From an uncultured Clostridia bacterium (GTDB lineage: Bacteria > Bacillota > Clostridia > TANB77 > CAG-508), in the NCBI GenBank assembly GCA_944386195.1, contig CALXAD010000009.1, positions 1-58,523 of the forward strand: DNA of 58,523 bases, in the 5' to 3' direction. The notes under the pieces were generated by a model that saw only the letters and a list, made by a program, of their open reading frames with translations, made no database searches and was not told where the DNA came from. A program made the translations under genes and the position numbers. How positions within the stretch are numbered: the first letter of the stretch is position 1; every line of letters begins with the position of its first letter. Shown here in pieces: positions 26,317 through 34,607 of this stretch.

Positions 26317-27598
26317 ATGGATGAAAATAAAGAAGAAAAAAAGAATGTAAAACAAGAAAAAAATTCAAATTTAAAAACAGTACAAAATCCTAGTTCTTAT
26401 AAAGCTGTTTATGAAAAAGAAAAAGCACCAAAAGCAAGACTAGGATTCTGTAAAGGATTTTTAGTACCTTTTGTAAGTGGAGTACTTCGGATGTGCAGTA
26501 GTTGTAGGTACTTGTTTTGGAGTACCATCTATTAGAAATAGTATTTTAGGTAACCAATCTAATAATAGCTCTAACTCGCAAAACTTAACTAATAGTGGAT
26601 ATGTAAGTCAAACATCATTATCTAACTATTCTGACACAGCAGTTTATGCTGCAAATAAAATATTACCATCAATTGTAGGAATAAAAGTAGAATATACTGT
26701 AAATTCATTAATTTCTATGTTTGGTAATCAAGGTCAAAACGCAACTGCAACAGCTACAGGTTCTGGAATTATTATAAGTGACGATGGATATATTTTGACA
26801 AATAACCATATAGTATCAAGTTCATCAGAAAATTCTTTCTACGATTTGTCTGAAGCAACAAAAGTTACAGTAACATTATTTAATGATGATACTGAATATG
26901 AAGCTAAAATTATAGGAAAAGATGAACAAACAGATTTAGCTGTATTAAAAATAGATAAAACAGGTCTTCCAAAAGCTGAATTTGCTGATTCTGATAATAT
27001 AAAAGTTGGAGAATTTGCTATGGCTGTTGGGAATCCATTAGGATTACAAAGTACAATAACTTGTGGTGTTATAAGTGCAGTAAATCGTAAAATCACAGAC
27101 TCTGATGGAATTACTTATACTTTAATCCAAACAGATGCTGCCATAAATGCTGGTAATAGTGGTGGAGCTTTAGTAAATAGCCAAGGTCAAGTTGTTGGTA
27201 TTAATACATTAAAATTACAAGGTGAAGGTATTGAAGGTATGGGATTTGCAATCCCTATAAACTCTACAGAAGATGTAACAAGTCAATTAATTCAATATAG
27301 TAAAGTAAGAAGACCTTATATTGGCGTTACAGGTATGGATTTAGATGAAGAAACAGCAAAAGAAAATAATCTAGTAGTTGGTGTATATGTAAAGGCTGTA
27401 GATGACTTCTCAGCAGCAGAAAAAGCTGGTATTAAGCCAGGAGATGTAATTATTGAAGCTGATGGACAAAAAATCACCACTATGGATGAATTAAATGAAA
27501 TTAAAAATAAACATCAAATTGGAGATGAGATGAAAGTTACAGTAAATCGTGAAGGTCAAGAAAGAGAATTAACTATAAAATTAGCTGAACAACCTTAG
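26317..27598 (+). CDS. htrA: HtrA/DegP serine protease, read through a +1 frameshift
   Basis: Membrane-anchored S1C protease of extracytoplasmic quality control. The zero frame from 26317 gives a 57-residue basic cytoplasmic tail and half a membrane helix (FLVPFVSGVL), then CGG and a stop soon after. Skipping the C at 26488 continues the helix (GCAVVVGTCFGVPSI) into the protease. The catalytic triad is His164 in TNNHIV, Asp206 in TDLAVLKI and Ser281 in GNSGGAL. A C-terminal PDZ domain follows (GIKPGDVIIEADG), for 426 residues. A start at 26477 in the second frame would lack the tail and a ribosome site. Confidence 0.9.
26485..26491 (+). other. +1 frameshift site CTT-C-GGA in htrA
   Basis: Codon 57 is CTT, then C26488, then GGA for Gly58 inside the membrane helix. 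The zero-frame codon is CGG. Confidence 0.85.
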
Positions 27599-27601
27599 CT
27601 T

Positions 27602-27630
27602 AAGAGTAGAAAATTTTCTACTCTTTTTTA
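27602..27630 (+). terminator. Terminator of htrA
   Basis: Stem aagagtagaaaa / ttttctactctt followed by a T-run, immediately after the stop. Confidence 0.85.
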
Positions 27631-27780
27631 ATTTAAAATATAAAATATATTTTTTACATTTTATTGTTTCTTCACTTTGAGTTCACAAAATGGACAAATA
27701 AAATAATTAAAATATAACCATAATCAGTAAAGAGATTACTGATTTAAAATAAAAAACATCCCCTTTTATTTTCAAAAAAT

Positions 27781-27818
27781 TAAGAAGAGAAGCATTTACT
27801 TCTCTTCTTAATTTTTTG
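27781..27818 (-). terminator. Terminator of the DUF4163/DUF3298-like gene
   Basis: Stem taagaagagaag / cttctcttctta, followed on the minus strand by a T-rich tract. Confidence 0.7.
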
Positions 27819-27822
27819 ATTT

Positions 27823-28686
27823 TTAGAATATAACTAAATCCATTTCACTGGTTTCTGCTGCATTTCCATATGCATATATTATATATAAAGCATTTCCGTC
27901 TAAATAAAATTCCGTAGAATTTTCTATACTATATATATCACTTGAAGGGTCTCTTGAATAAATATTATATCCTAGACTTTTTAAATCCTCCGCTTTCTTT
28001 TCTTCTTCTTCTATTTTAGATTTTATTTTATTTTCTACATCTTCTATTTTTAAATTTTCTATTCTTAATACTTCTTCCAATGTAATTTCTTTATTATTTC
28101 TTAAATCATAATTATATGTTTGAATTATTACTTTTTGTGCATTAGCCCCTTCTTTTAAATTTGACCTTATCATAACTGATAAAATTCCATCTTTTACATT
28201 CGCAACATAATCTACAGTATATATAATATTTGTATTTTCACTTTGTAAAACATTATTTGCAATATTTACAAAAATATCTTCTATCTCTTTGTTATATCCA
28301 TCTATAACATCACTTTTTACATTTATATATGGAATGCGAACCTCTAAATCATAGCTATTTAATTTACTTTCCTTTTTTTCATAATTAGTATAAACTAAAG
28401 GTTTGCTTTCATCTTGTTTCTTATTATTATTTTCTCCATTATCATTTTGAACAGTATTTACAAAAAGATTACCAAAATCTGTATCTAAAGTTTGTATTTC
28501 TTCTTCTGTCTTTTGTCCTAATGCATTTTCTGATGTTATTCCTACTAAACTTCCTATATCTATTCTCGCATAAAATTGCACATAAAAAGCTACTATTACA
28601 CATATTATACAAACTACTAATATACTAACATATATAATTATTTGTTTCTTTTTTATTGGATGTTCATCTGGTAAATTTACATTCAT
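27823..28686 (-). CDS. Membrane-anchored DUF4163/DUF3298-like protein
   Basis: A 287-residue protein with one N-terminal membrane helix (about residues 14-37) and a low-complexity linker. The extracytoplasmic domain resembles the DUF4163/DUF3298 pair seen in PdaC and RsiV (SYDLEVRIPYINVKSDVIDGYN, then ITLEEVL). Family members sense or bind wall components or lysozyme. No partner sigma factor is next to it, so an anti-sigma role cannot be claimed. The gene has its own terminator. Confidence 0.6.
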   Translation of the reverse strand: MNVNLPDEHPIKKKQIIIYVSILVVCIICVIVAFYVQFYARIDIGSLVGITSENALGQKTEEEIQTLDTDFGNLFVNTVQNDNGENNNKKQDESKPLVYTNYEKKESKLNSYDLEVRIPYINVKSDVIDGYNKEIEDIFVNIANNVLQSENTNIIYTVDYVANVKDGILSVMIRSNLKEGANAQKVIIQTYNYDLRNNKEITLEEVLRIENLKIEDVENKIKSKIEEEEKKAEDLKSLGYNIYSRDPSSDIYSIENSTEFYLDGNALYIIYAYGNAAETSEMDLVIF

Positions 28687-28753
28687 TTTTTAACCTCATT
28701 CATAAGTTTTCCTTTTTATTATAACATTCATTTCTTCTTTTATCAAGCTTTAA

Positions 28754-29107
28754 TTAGTTAGTTCCCTGCTTTAACTCATTAAGCATTTTAGAAATATTTT
28801 CTTTTATAAATTGAGTTTCTTCTTCTATTTTTCTAGTTTCCTCATTATATATTTCAACGATTTTATCTATATCTTCATCAGATATATCATCTGCTTCAAT
28901 CTCTCCATTCTCCCATTTTGCTCTTAATTCTAATAATCTTTTTCTTTCTTCATCTTCTTTTATTACAATTTTTTCTTTAAAACTATTAATTTCCTTAGGA
29001 ATTATTATTTCTTTTTTTACTTCCACATTTTTTCTAAATAGTTTTTTAAAAAATCTATATATTTTATTAAATATTCCTTCTTTATAAGGAATCATGCTAT
29101 TTATCAT
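28754..29107 (-). CDS. Hypothetical charged coiled-coil protein
   Basis: A 117-residue protein with a basic start (IYRFFKKLFRKNVEVKKE) and an acidic, coiled-coil-like C-terminal half (RRLLELRAKWENGEIEADD). No recognised domain. It overlaps the upstream triple-repeat gene by 11 bp, and its own AAGGAG site sits inside that gene's end, so the two are translationally coupled. Confidence 0.55.
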   Translation of the reverse strand: MINSMIPYKEGIFNKIYRFFKKLFRKNVEVKKEIIIPKEINSFKEKIVIKEDEERKRLLELRAKWENGEIEADDISDEDIDKIVEIYNEETRKIEEETQFIKENISKMLNELKQGTN

Positions 29108-29972
29108 AAAATTCTCCTTCTTTCGTATTTATTTTTTGTTTTACCTCTTCTTGTAATTTCTCAGCCTCTTTTTTCTTTTCTCTTGCATTATCTCTTTTTT
29201 CTTTTGCTTTTTTTAAACATTTTTTTCTTGGATTATTTGTTTCTATTTTTCTTACAATATCCATTACTTCTTCTAATTCCGGATGTTGCCTTTTATATTC
29301 TTCTTGTTCTTCTTCTGTTTCTAAATCAAGAAAAGGCTTTATTAATTTACTTTTAGCATTTTGATATGCCCTTGCTAATTTCTTTTCAGTTAAATCTTGA
29401 GAAACAACTGTTGGTGGTTTATCTGTATTTTTTTCTTCCATCCAATCTCTTACTTTTCTTGCATTTATTAAATGCTTAGATAAGTCATTACTATCAATCC
29501 AATTTACAATACTTATTACTTCTTCTATTTCTGGATGCTTTTTTCTATATTCTTCTTGTTCTTTTTCACTTAAACTATTATATTTTTTTATTACAATTCT
29601 TATATAATGTAAATTTCTTGCTAACCTTCTTTCATTTTCATTTTTAGAATTTCTTGATGGTTTTCTATTTTTTACCATTAATTGCATCCATCTTTTAATT
29701 TCTTTTGCATTTTGAAAATATATTGGTTCTATTTTATTTACAATTTCTATTATTTCTTCTACTTCTGGAAATTTATTTCTAAACGCTTCTTTTTCTTCTT
29801 CTGTTTCTAATTCATAATATTTTTTTAAAAATTCTTTTATATGGTGTAAATTTTGTCCTAACTTTCTTTCAGTTTCATCTTTTGATGCTGCTGAAGGAGG
29901 TTGAGTTTTTTTATTTTCTTTCATCCATTTTTCTATTTCTTTTGCCTGTTCTAATTTTACTGTATTTGCCAT
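29097..29972 (-). CDS. Protein of three tandem helical repeats
   Basis: A 291-residue protein with three internal repeats of about 75 residues, at roughly 9-82, 87-160 and 170-240. Each has a tryptophan (EKWMKENKK, KRWMQLMVK, RDWMEEKNT), a basic R/K-L core (ERKLGQNLHHIKEF, ERRLARNLHYIRIV, EKKLARAYQNAKSK) and an acidic end (FPEVEEIIEIV, HPEIEEVISIV, HPELEEVMDIV). The pattern recalls helicase-associated repeats of nucleic-acid-binding proteins, but this is a guess. It is coupled to the next gene. Confidence 0.6.
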   Translation of the reverse strand: MANTVKLEQAKEIEKWMKENKKTQPPSAASKDETERKLGQNLHHIKEFLKKYYELETEEEKEAFRNKFPEVEEIIEIVNKIEPIYFQNAKEIKRWMQLMVKNRKPSRNSKNENERRLARNLHYIRIVIKKYNSLSEKEQEEYRKKHPEIEEVISIVNWIDSNDLSKHLINARKVRDWMEEKNTDKPPTVVSQDLTEKKLARAYQNAKSKLIKPFLDLETEEEQEEYKRQHPELEEVMDIVRKIETNNPRKKCLKKAKEKRDNAREKKKEAEKLQEEVKQKINTKEGEFYDK

Positions 29973-30095
29973 ACGTTTCTCCTTTTTTATATTCTCTTTT
30001 TATAATAACATATTATTTTATGTTTTTCACTATATTTTATTAATTTTTTTATTGAATTTTTATTATTAAAATTCCATTAATTTTATTGTATATTG

Positions 30096-30124
30096 TTGAC
30101 TATTTAGCCAATTTGGGGTATTAT
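30096..30124 (+). promoter_or_regulatory. SigA-type promoter for clpE
   Basis: TTGACT, a 17-bp spacer and TATTAT lie about 40 bp upstream of the clpE start. I see no clear CtsR heptad repeat. Confidence 0.5.
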
Positions 30125-30166
30125 AGTATAGATATAATTTATATATAGAAATGAGGAATTTAAAGT

Positions 30167-32521
30167 ATGTTATGTTCAGAATGTAATAAAAAACCTGCCG
30201 TACTTTTTTATAAAAAAATAGAAAATGGTAAAGAGTCTTTAGAAGGTTATTGTTATGACTGTGCTAAGAAAAAAGGGATTAATCCTACTGAAGTATTAGC
30301 AGAACAAAATAATATTCTTTCAAAAGATAATGTAAATCTTAATGATATGACAGAACAATTTGAAACAATATTTAAAGATTTAGCCGAAAATATAAATTTA
30401 GAAGATATAGAAAATATTGAAGGAGCAATCACATTTGATAATAGAAATGATAACCCAGATGATGATTCACCTAAAATATCAGGTGCAGCTATTCCACTTG
30501 GTTCTATATTCAATATGTTTCAAAATAAATCTTCTGATAAAAACGCAGAATCAAGTAATGGTAGAAAAAAGGTAAAAGTTGAAAAGAAAACTAATAAAAA
30601 GCAAAATAAGAAAAAGAAATTCTTAGATACTTATGGAACTAATCTTACAGAAAAAGCTAAGAATCACGAATTAGACATAGTTATTGGAAGAGATAAGGAA
30701 ATTCAAAGAATTATTCAAATATTAAATAGACGTTCAAAGAATAATCCTTGTTTAATAGGTGAACCTGGTGTTGGTAAAACTGCCATAGCTCAAGGTTTAG
30801 CTATTAAAATTGCAAATCACAATGTACCTGCCAAACTTCTTAATAAAGAGGTATATTTGCTCGATATGACTTCAATCATAGCTGGTACTCAGTTTAGAGG
30901 TCAATTTGAATCAAGAATGAAAGGTATTATTGATGAATGTAAAGAATATGGAAATATTATTCTTGTTATAGATGAAATCCATAATATTATTGGTGCTGGA
31001 GATGGAGAGCATTCTATGAATGCTGCAAATATTTTAAAACCTGCTCTATCTAACGGAGAAATCCAATTAATTGGTACAACAACTCTAAAAGAATATAGAA
31101 AATATATTGAAAAAGATTCTGCTTTAGAAAGAAGATTCCAACAGGTGTTAGTTGAAGAACCTAATATTGATGATTCAATAAAAATATTAGAAGGAATTAA
31201 AAAATATTATGAAGAATATCATAAAGTAAAAATCTCATCTGACGTTATTCGTCAAGCTGTTATTATGTCAGAAAAATATATTCATGATAGATTTTTACCT
31301 GATAAAGCAATTGATATTCTTGATGAAGCTTGTTCAAGAATAAATCTAGAAAATAAAGAATTATTTAAATTAGAAATGTTAAAACAAGAATTATCAAAAG
31401 TACAAGCAGAAAAAGAAGAAGTTGTAGCTGCTGATTCTACAGAAGATTATCAAAAAGCTGCTGACTTAAAAACTCGTGAATGTCAATTAATTGAACAAAT
31501 TGATGCTTTAAGTAAAAAAGCAAAGCCAAAACAATTAACTGTTCAGGATATTGCAAATGTTATTGAAAACTGGACTAAAATTCCAGTAAATAAAATTACT
31601 GAAGAAGAAACTCAAAAATTATTGAATTTAGAGAAAAATCTCCATAAAAGAATTATTGGTCAAGATGAGGCAGTAAGTAGTGTAGCAAGAGCAATTAGAA
31701 GAAATCGTGCAGGATTAAAAAGCACAAAAAGACCACCTTCATTTATATTTGTTGGACCTACAGGTGTTGGTAAAACTGAGCTTGCAAAGGCTTTAGCTTA
31801 TGAAATGTTTGGAAGTGAAGATTCTATTATTAGAATTGATATGTCTGAATATATGGAAAGTCATTCAACTTCTAAATTAATAGGTAGCCCTCCAGGATAC
31901 GTAGGTTATGATGATGCAGGTCAACTTACAGAAAAAGTAAAAAGAAAACCTTATTCAATTATTCTTTTAGATGAAATTGAAAAAGCTCATCCAGATGTAT
32001 TTAATATCTTATTACAAGTATTAGATGATGGAATATTAACAGATAGCCAAGGAAATACAGTAAGCTTTTCTAATACAATTATAATTATGACATCAAATGC
32101 TGGTTCTAATGTAAATACTAATTCAATCGGTTTTGGTAAACAAACTGTTGATAAAAATAAAGTAATGGATAGCTTAAAAGAAGTATTTAGACCTGAATTT
32201 TTAAATAGAGTAGATGAAATTATTAGCTTCGACCCATTAACAAAAGAACAATTACTTCAAATTGTTGATTTAATGCTTAAAGATACTTCAACTGCTTTAA
32301 AAGATAAAGATATTACTATGACAGTTTCAGAAAATGCTAAAAATTATCTTTTAGAAAAAGGTACAGATATTAAGTTTGGAGCAAGACCTTTAAGAAGAGC
32401 TATTCAAAGATATGTAGAAGATGAATTATCTGAAATGATATTAAGAAAAGAACTTATTGATGGAGAACATGTAACTGTAGATGTCGAAAATGATAAATTA
32501 AAATTTGATGTAGAAAAATAA
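30167..32521 (+). CDS. clpE: ClpE-type AAA+ ATPase of the Clp protease
   Basis: Hexameric unfoldase that feeds ClpP. The 784-residue protein has an N-terminal zinc finger (Cys3, Cys6, Cys29, Cys32), the ClpE hallmark, instead of the two ClpC N-repeats. Two AAA+ modules follow, with Walker A motifs at residues 198-205 (GEPGVGKT) and 530-537 (GPTGVGKT). A UVR-like middle segment (EDYQKAADLKTRECQLIEQI) lies between them. pgsA follows after 13 bp on the same strand. It could be annotated as ClpC by general tools. Confidence 0.92.
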   Translation: MLCSECNKKPAVLFYKKIENGKESLEGYCYDCAKKKGINPTEVLAEQNNILSKDNVNLNDMTEQFETIFKDLAENINLEDIENIEGAITFDNRNDNPDDDSPKISGAAIPLGSIFNMFQNKSSDKNAESSNGRKKVKVEKKTNKKQNKKKKFLDTYGTNLTEKAKNHELDIVIGRDKEIQRIIQILNRRSKNNPCLIGEPGVGKTAIAQGLAIKIANHNVPAKLLNKEVYLLDMTSIIAGTQFRGQFESRMKGIIDECKEYGNIILVIDEIHNIIGAGDGEHSMNAANILKPALSNGEIQLIGTTTLKEYRKYIEKDSALERRFQQVLVEEPNIDDSIKILEGIKKYYEEYHKVKISSDVIRQAVIMSEKYIHDRFLPDKAIDILDEACSRINLENKELFKLEMLKQELSKVQAEKEEVVAADSTEDYQKAADLKTRECQLIEQIDALSKKAKPKQLTVQDIANVIENWTKIPVNKITEEETQKLLNLEKNLHKRIIGQDEAVSSVARAIRRNRAGLKSTKRPPSFIFVGPTGVGKTELAKALAYEMFGSEDSIIRIDMSEYMESHSTSKLIGSPPGYVGYDDAGQLTEKVKRKPYSIILLDEIEKAHPDVFNILLQVLDDGILTDSQGNTVSFSNTIIIMTSNAGSNVNTNSIGFGKQTVDKNKVMDSLKEVFRPEFLNRVDEIISFDPLTKEQLLQIVDLMLKDTSTALKDKDITMTVSENAKNYLLEKGTDIKFGARPLRRAIQRYVEDELSEMILRKELIDGEHVTVDVENDKLKFDVEK

Positions 32522-32534
32522 TTAGGAGAAAGAA

Positions 32535-33143
32535 ATGTTAAAACATATACCAAATATACTAACAATTATAAGATTTTTATTAATACCATTTATTTTAATA
32601 AATATATTTTCTGGTAATTATATTTTAGCTTTCGCATTTTTTACTATATCTGGTATAACAGATATTGCTGATGGATTTATTGCCAGAAAATATAATTTAG
32701 TTTCAAATTTTGGTAAATTAATGGACCCTTTAGCTGATAAACTTACACAAATCGCAACTTTAGCATCTTTAGTAATAGCTGGTGTTATACCTAAATTTGG
32801 ATATTGGATTTTAGGAATAGTTTTATTAAAAGAGTTTATTATGATAGTAGGAGCATCTTTCCTTTATGGAAAAGATGTAGTGGTTTATAGTAAGTGGTAT
32901 GGAAAACTCGCAACTGTCTTGTTTTATTTAGCAATTGTATTTTCATTATTAACTAAACAATTTAATTTAGTAAATATATGGGATAGTATTGATTTAGCTT
33001 TATATTGCTTAGCTTTAGTTGCAACAGTATTTTCACTTATCATGTATATTCATGATTTATATAACAAAGGGTTTATTGATAAACAAGATTTAAAAAAAGA
33101 AGTTACAATTGACAAAAAAGAAAAGAAATCAAAAAATAAATAA
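32535..33143 (+). CDS. pgsA: CDP-diacylglycerol-glycerol-3-phosphate phosphatidyltransferase
   Basis: Committed step of phosphatidylglycerol synthesis in the membrane. The 202-residue protein is hydrophobic throughout. It carries the CDP-alcohol phosphotransferase signature DIADGFIARKYNLVS...GKLMDPLADK, with the conserved aspartates at both ends. The C-terminus is a basic tail. It follows clpE closely and ends at a terminator. Confidence 0.95.
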   Translation: MLKHIPNILTIIRFLLIPFILINIFSGNYILAFAFFTISGITDIADGFIARKYNLVSNFGKLMDPLADKLTQIATLASLVIAGVIPKFGYWILGIVLLKEFIMIVGASFLYGKDVVVYSKWYGKLATVLFYLAIVFSLLTKQFNLVNIWDSIDLALYCLALVATVFSLIMYIHDLYNKGFIDKQDLKKEVTIDKKEKKSKNK

Positions 33144-33160
33144 GAAAATAACTAAAAAAT

Positions 33161-33197
33161 AAAAAGCTTTTAGATAGTTTATCTGAAAGCTTTTTTA
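33161..33197 (+). terminator. Terminator of clpE-pgsA
   Basis: Stem aaaaagctttt / aaagctttttt with a T-run. Confidence 0.75.
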
Positions 33198-33205
33198 GAG
33201 CCAAT

Positions 33206-33234
33206 TTGTTATTTTATGTAAAATGTGTTATAAT
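33206..33234 (+). promoter_or_regulatory. Promoter of the small zinc-ribbon gene
   Basis: TTGTTA, a 17-bp spacer and TATAAT, 40 bp before the start. Confidence 0.55.
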
Positions 33235-33274
33235 TATAGTATATCATTATTGATATTAATTGAAAGGATTTATT

Positions 33275-33475
33275 ATGAAGGTTATTGCTATTCAGAAGCC
33301 TGGCACATCTTTCGTTGAGTGCACTAATTGCCATGCTTTGCTGGAAGTTACCTTGAATGACTTATCTTTTGATGGCAACACTCCTGCTATGTGTTCATTT
33401 ACATGTGGCAATTGTGGTTCTCAAAATATCATTCCCACAAATACTTTATCTCCTGAGCTTGATGCTCTCATATAA
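33275..33475 (+). CDS. Small zinc-ribbon protein
   Basis: A 66-residue protein with two CxxC-type knuckles (CTNCHALL near residue 15 and CGNCGSQN near 47) that should bind zinc. The ATG at 33275 follows GAAAGGA; a TTG at 33260 is less likely. Its codons (GGC, TGC, CTG, ACC) are less A/T-biased than the neighbours, suggesting recent transfer. It has its own promoter and terminator. Function unknown. Confidence 0.6.
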   Translation: MKVIAIQKPGTSFVECTNCHALLEVTLNDLSFDGNTPAMCSFTCGNCGSQNIIPTNTLSPELDALI

Positions 33476-33519
33476 AGTATTTTCTGTAAGTTTGGTAACA
33501 ATACATCCATAATAACCAA

Positions 33520-33549
33520 GAGGGAAGCAAATTTGCCTCCCCCTTTTTT
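33520..33549 (+). terminator. Terminator of the zinc-ribbon gene
   Basis: An imperfect GC-rich stem (gggaagcaaa / tttgcctccc) followed by TTTTTT. Confidence 0.7.
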
Positions 33550-33578
33550 ATTATTGTTATATATCATATACACATAGT

Positions 33579-33609
33579 AAATCCCTCTGGTTACCCAGAG
33601 GGATTTTTC
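33579..33609. terminator. Strong bidirectional hairpin
   Basis: A GC-rich stem, aaatccctctgg / ccagagggattt, with T-runs on both strands. On the minus strand it ends the 33609-33812 gene. Confidence 0.75.
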
Positions 33610-33812
33610 TACTTAGGGATAATCCCACGGTCTCTAAGCAACTCTTCCATCAAGCCTGCCTCAATAAATTCTGCTATAAGCCCTATTACTGCAACAATTC
33701 CTAAAACAATACTTTTAGAAAAAAATGCAATAATAGCTAGAATTATAATTGGTATCAGGCTTACCATTGCAACAACTATGCAAGTGTAATAGAGTTTCGC
33801 TGACTTTCCCAT
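33609..33812 (-). CDS. Small two-helix membrane protein
   Basis: A 67-residue protein with two hydrophobic helices (about residues 9-32 and 35-52) and a C-terminal EELLRDRGIIPK. A GAGGAGG site precedes the ATG. It is another short single gene with atypical codons (CGT, GGG, CCC-type). An upstream hairpin, cttggaggttacccctccaag (33835-33856 region), could be regulatory. No family is recognised. Confidence 0.55.
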   Translation of the reverse strand: MGKSAKLYYTCIVVAMVSLIPIIILAIIAFFSKSIVLGIVAVIGLIAEFIEAGLMEELLRDRGIIPK

Positions 33813-33928
33813 AATTTCCTCCTCGTTAGTTAAACTTGGAGGTTACCCCTCCAAGAATTTACCAAATCCCTATTGGGGTACAGCAAAAAGCTACTTTAAT
33901 TATACATATTTACATAATAAATTCAAAT

Positions 33929-34534
33929 TTATTCATAATCTTCTATTAATTGATTTAAATTTTGTTTTCCATTTACTTTTATTCCATTTTGCATTTCTAT
34001 TTTATCAGTATCAGTTAAATATTCTGTTGCAATATCAGTTACCATATACTCTTCTTCTGTTCCATCATCTAATATATGGAATACTGTGACCATTCCATCA
34101 ACATCTCTTATAACAAAATGTTCATCACAACTTCCTTCTTCTTCTTTATTTAAAATTATATCTGTATCTGAAAACTTTTCTATTGTCCAATCATTATATA
34201 TTTCTTGTAATTCTTCTTTTGTTAAATTAACTAAATCTTTTGGTATTTCTTTATATTCACTCGTTGTATGCCCACATTTTTTATATGTTCTTTTATATGT
34301 TATAAACGCATTTGGAGATATTCTTTCTTCTTTAGCATCTGTTTGCATTGTTTCATTTTTAGTCAAACTTTGATTATTGTTTTCATTTTCTGTATTTGTT
34401 CTATTACTATATACCGCTTCTTCTGTTACATTTTGTGGTATTTCATTTTCATTTGGTTTTGAAATTAATATTGCAACAAAAATTCCTCCTATTATAAAAA
34501 TAATACCAAGTAATATTAATAAAATTTTCTTCAT
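33929..34534 (-). CDS. BofC C-terminal-domain-like protein
   Basis: A 201-residue protein with one N-terminal membrane helix (residues 3-25) and an Asn/Glu-rich linker. The C-terminal domain (about 75-200) resembles BofC_C: TYKKCGHTT, LTKEELQEIYNDWTIEKFS, CDEHFVIRDVDGMVTVFHI and GIKVNGKQNLNQLIEDYE. BofC in Bacillus restrains SpoIVB and so sigma-K activation; orthology is not certain. An AGGAG site precedes the ATG. It lies downstream of mutL on the same strand. Confidence 0.68.
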   Translation of the reverse strand: MKKILLILLGIIFIIGGIFVAILISKPNENEIPQNVTEEAVYSNRTNTENENNNQSLTKNETMQTDAKEERISPNAFITYKRTYKKCGHTTSEYKEIPKDLVNLTKEELQEIYNDWTIEKFSDTDIILNKEEEGSCDEHFVIRDVDGMVTVFHILDDGTEEEYMVTDIATEYLTDTDKIEMQNGIKVNGKQNLNQLIEDYE

Positions 34535-34607
34535 AAACCTATTCCTCCGTAAATCTTTTATTTTTATTGTTTACAGATTTCATAGATTTATACCTTTTTT
34601 TAACATA

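Noticed and set aside
26477..27598. htrA starting at the ATG at 26477 in its second frame
   Set aside because: It begins within the membrane helix, has no ribosome site and gives an unnatural MEYFG start, while the zero-frame ORF just upstream supplies the rest of the helix.
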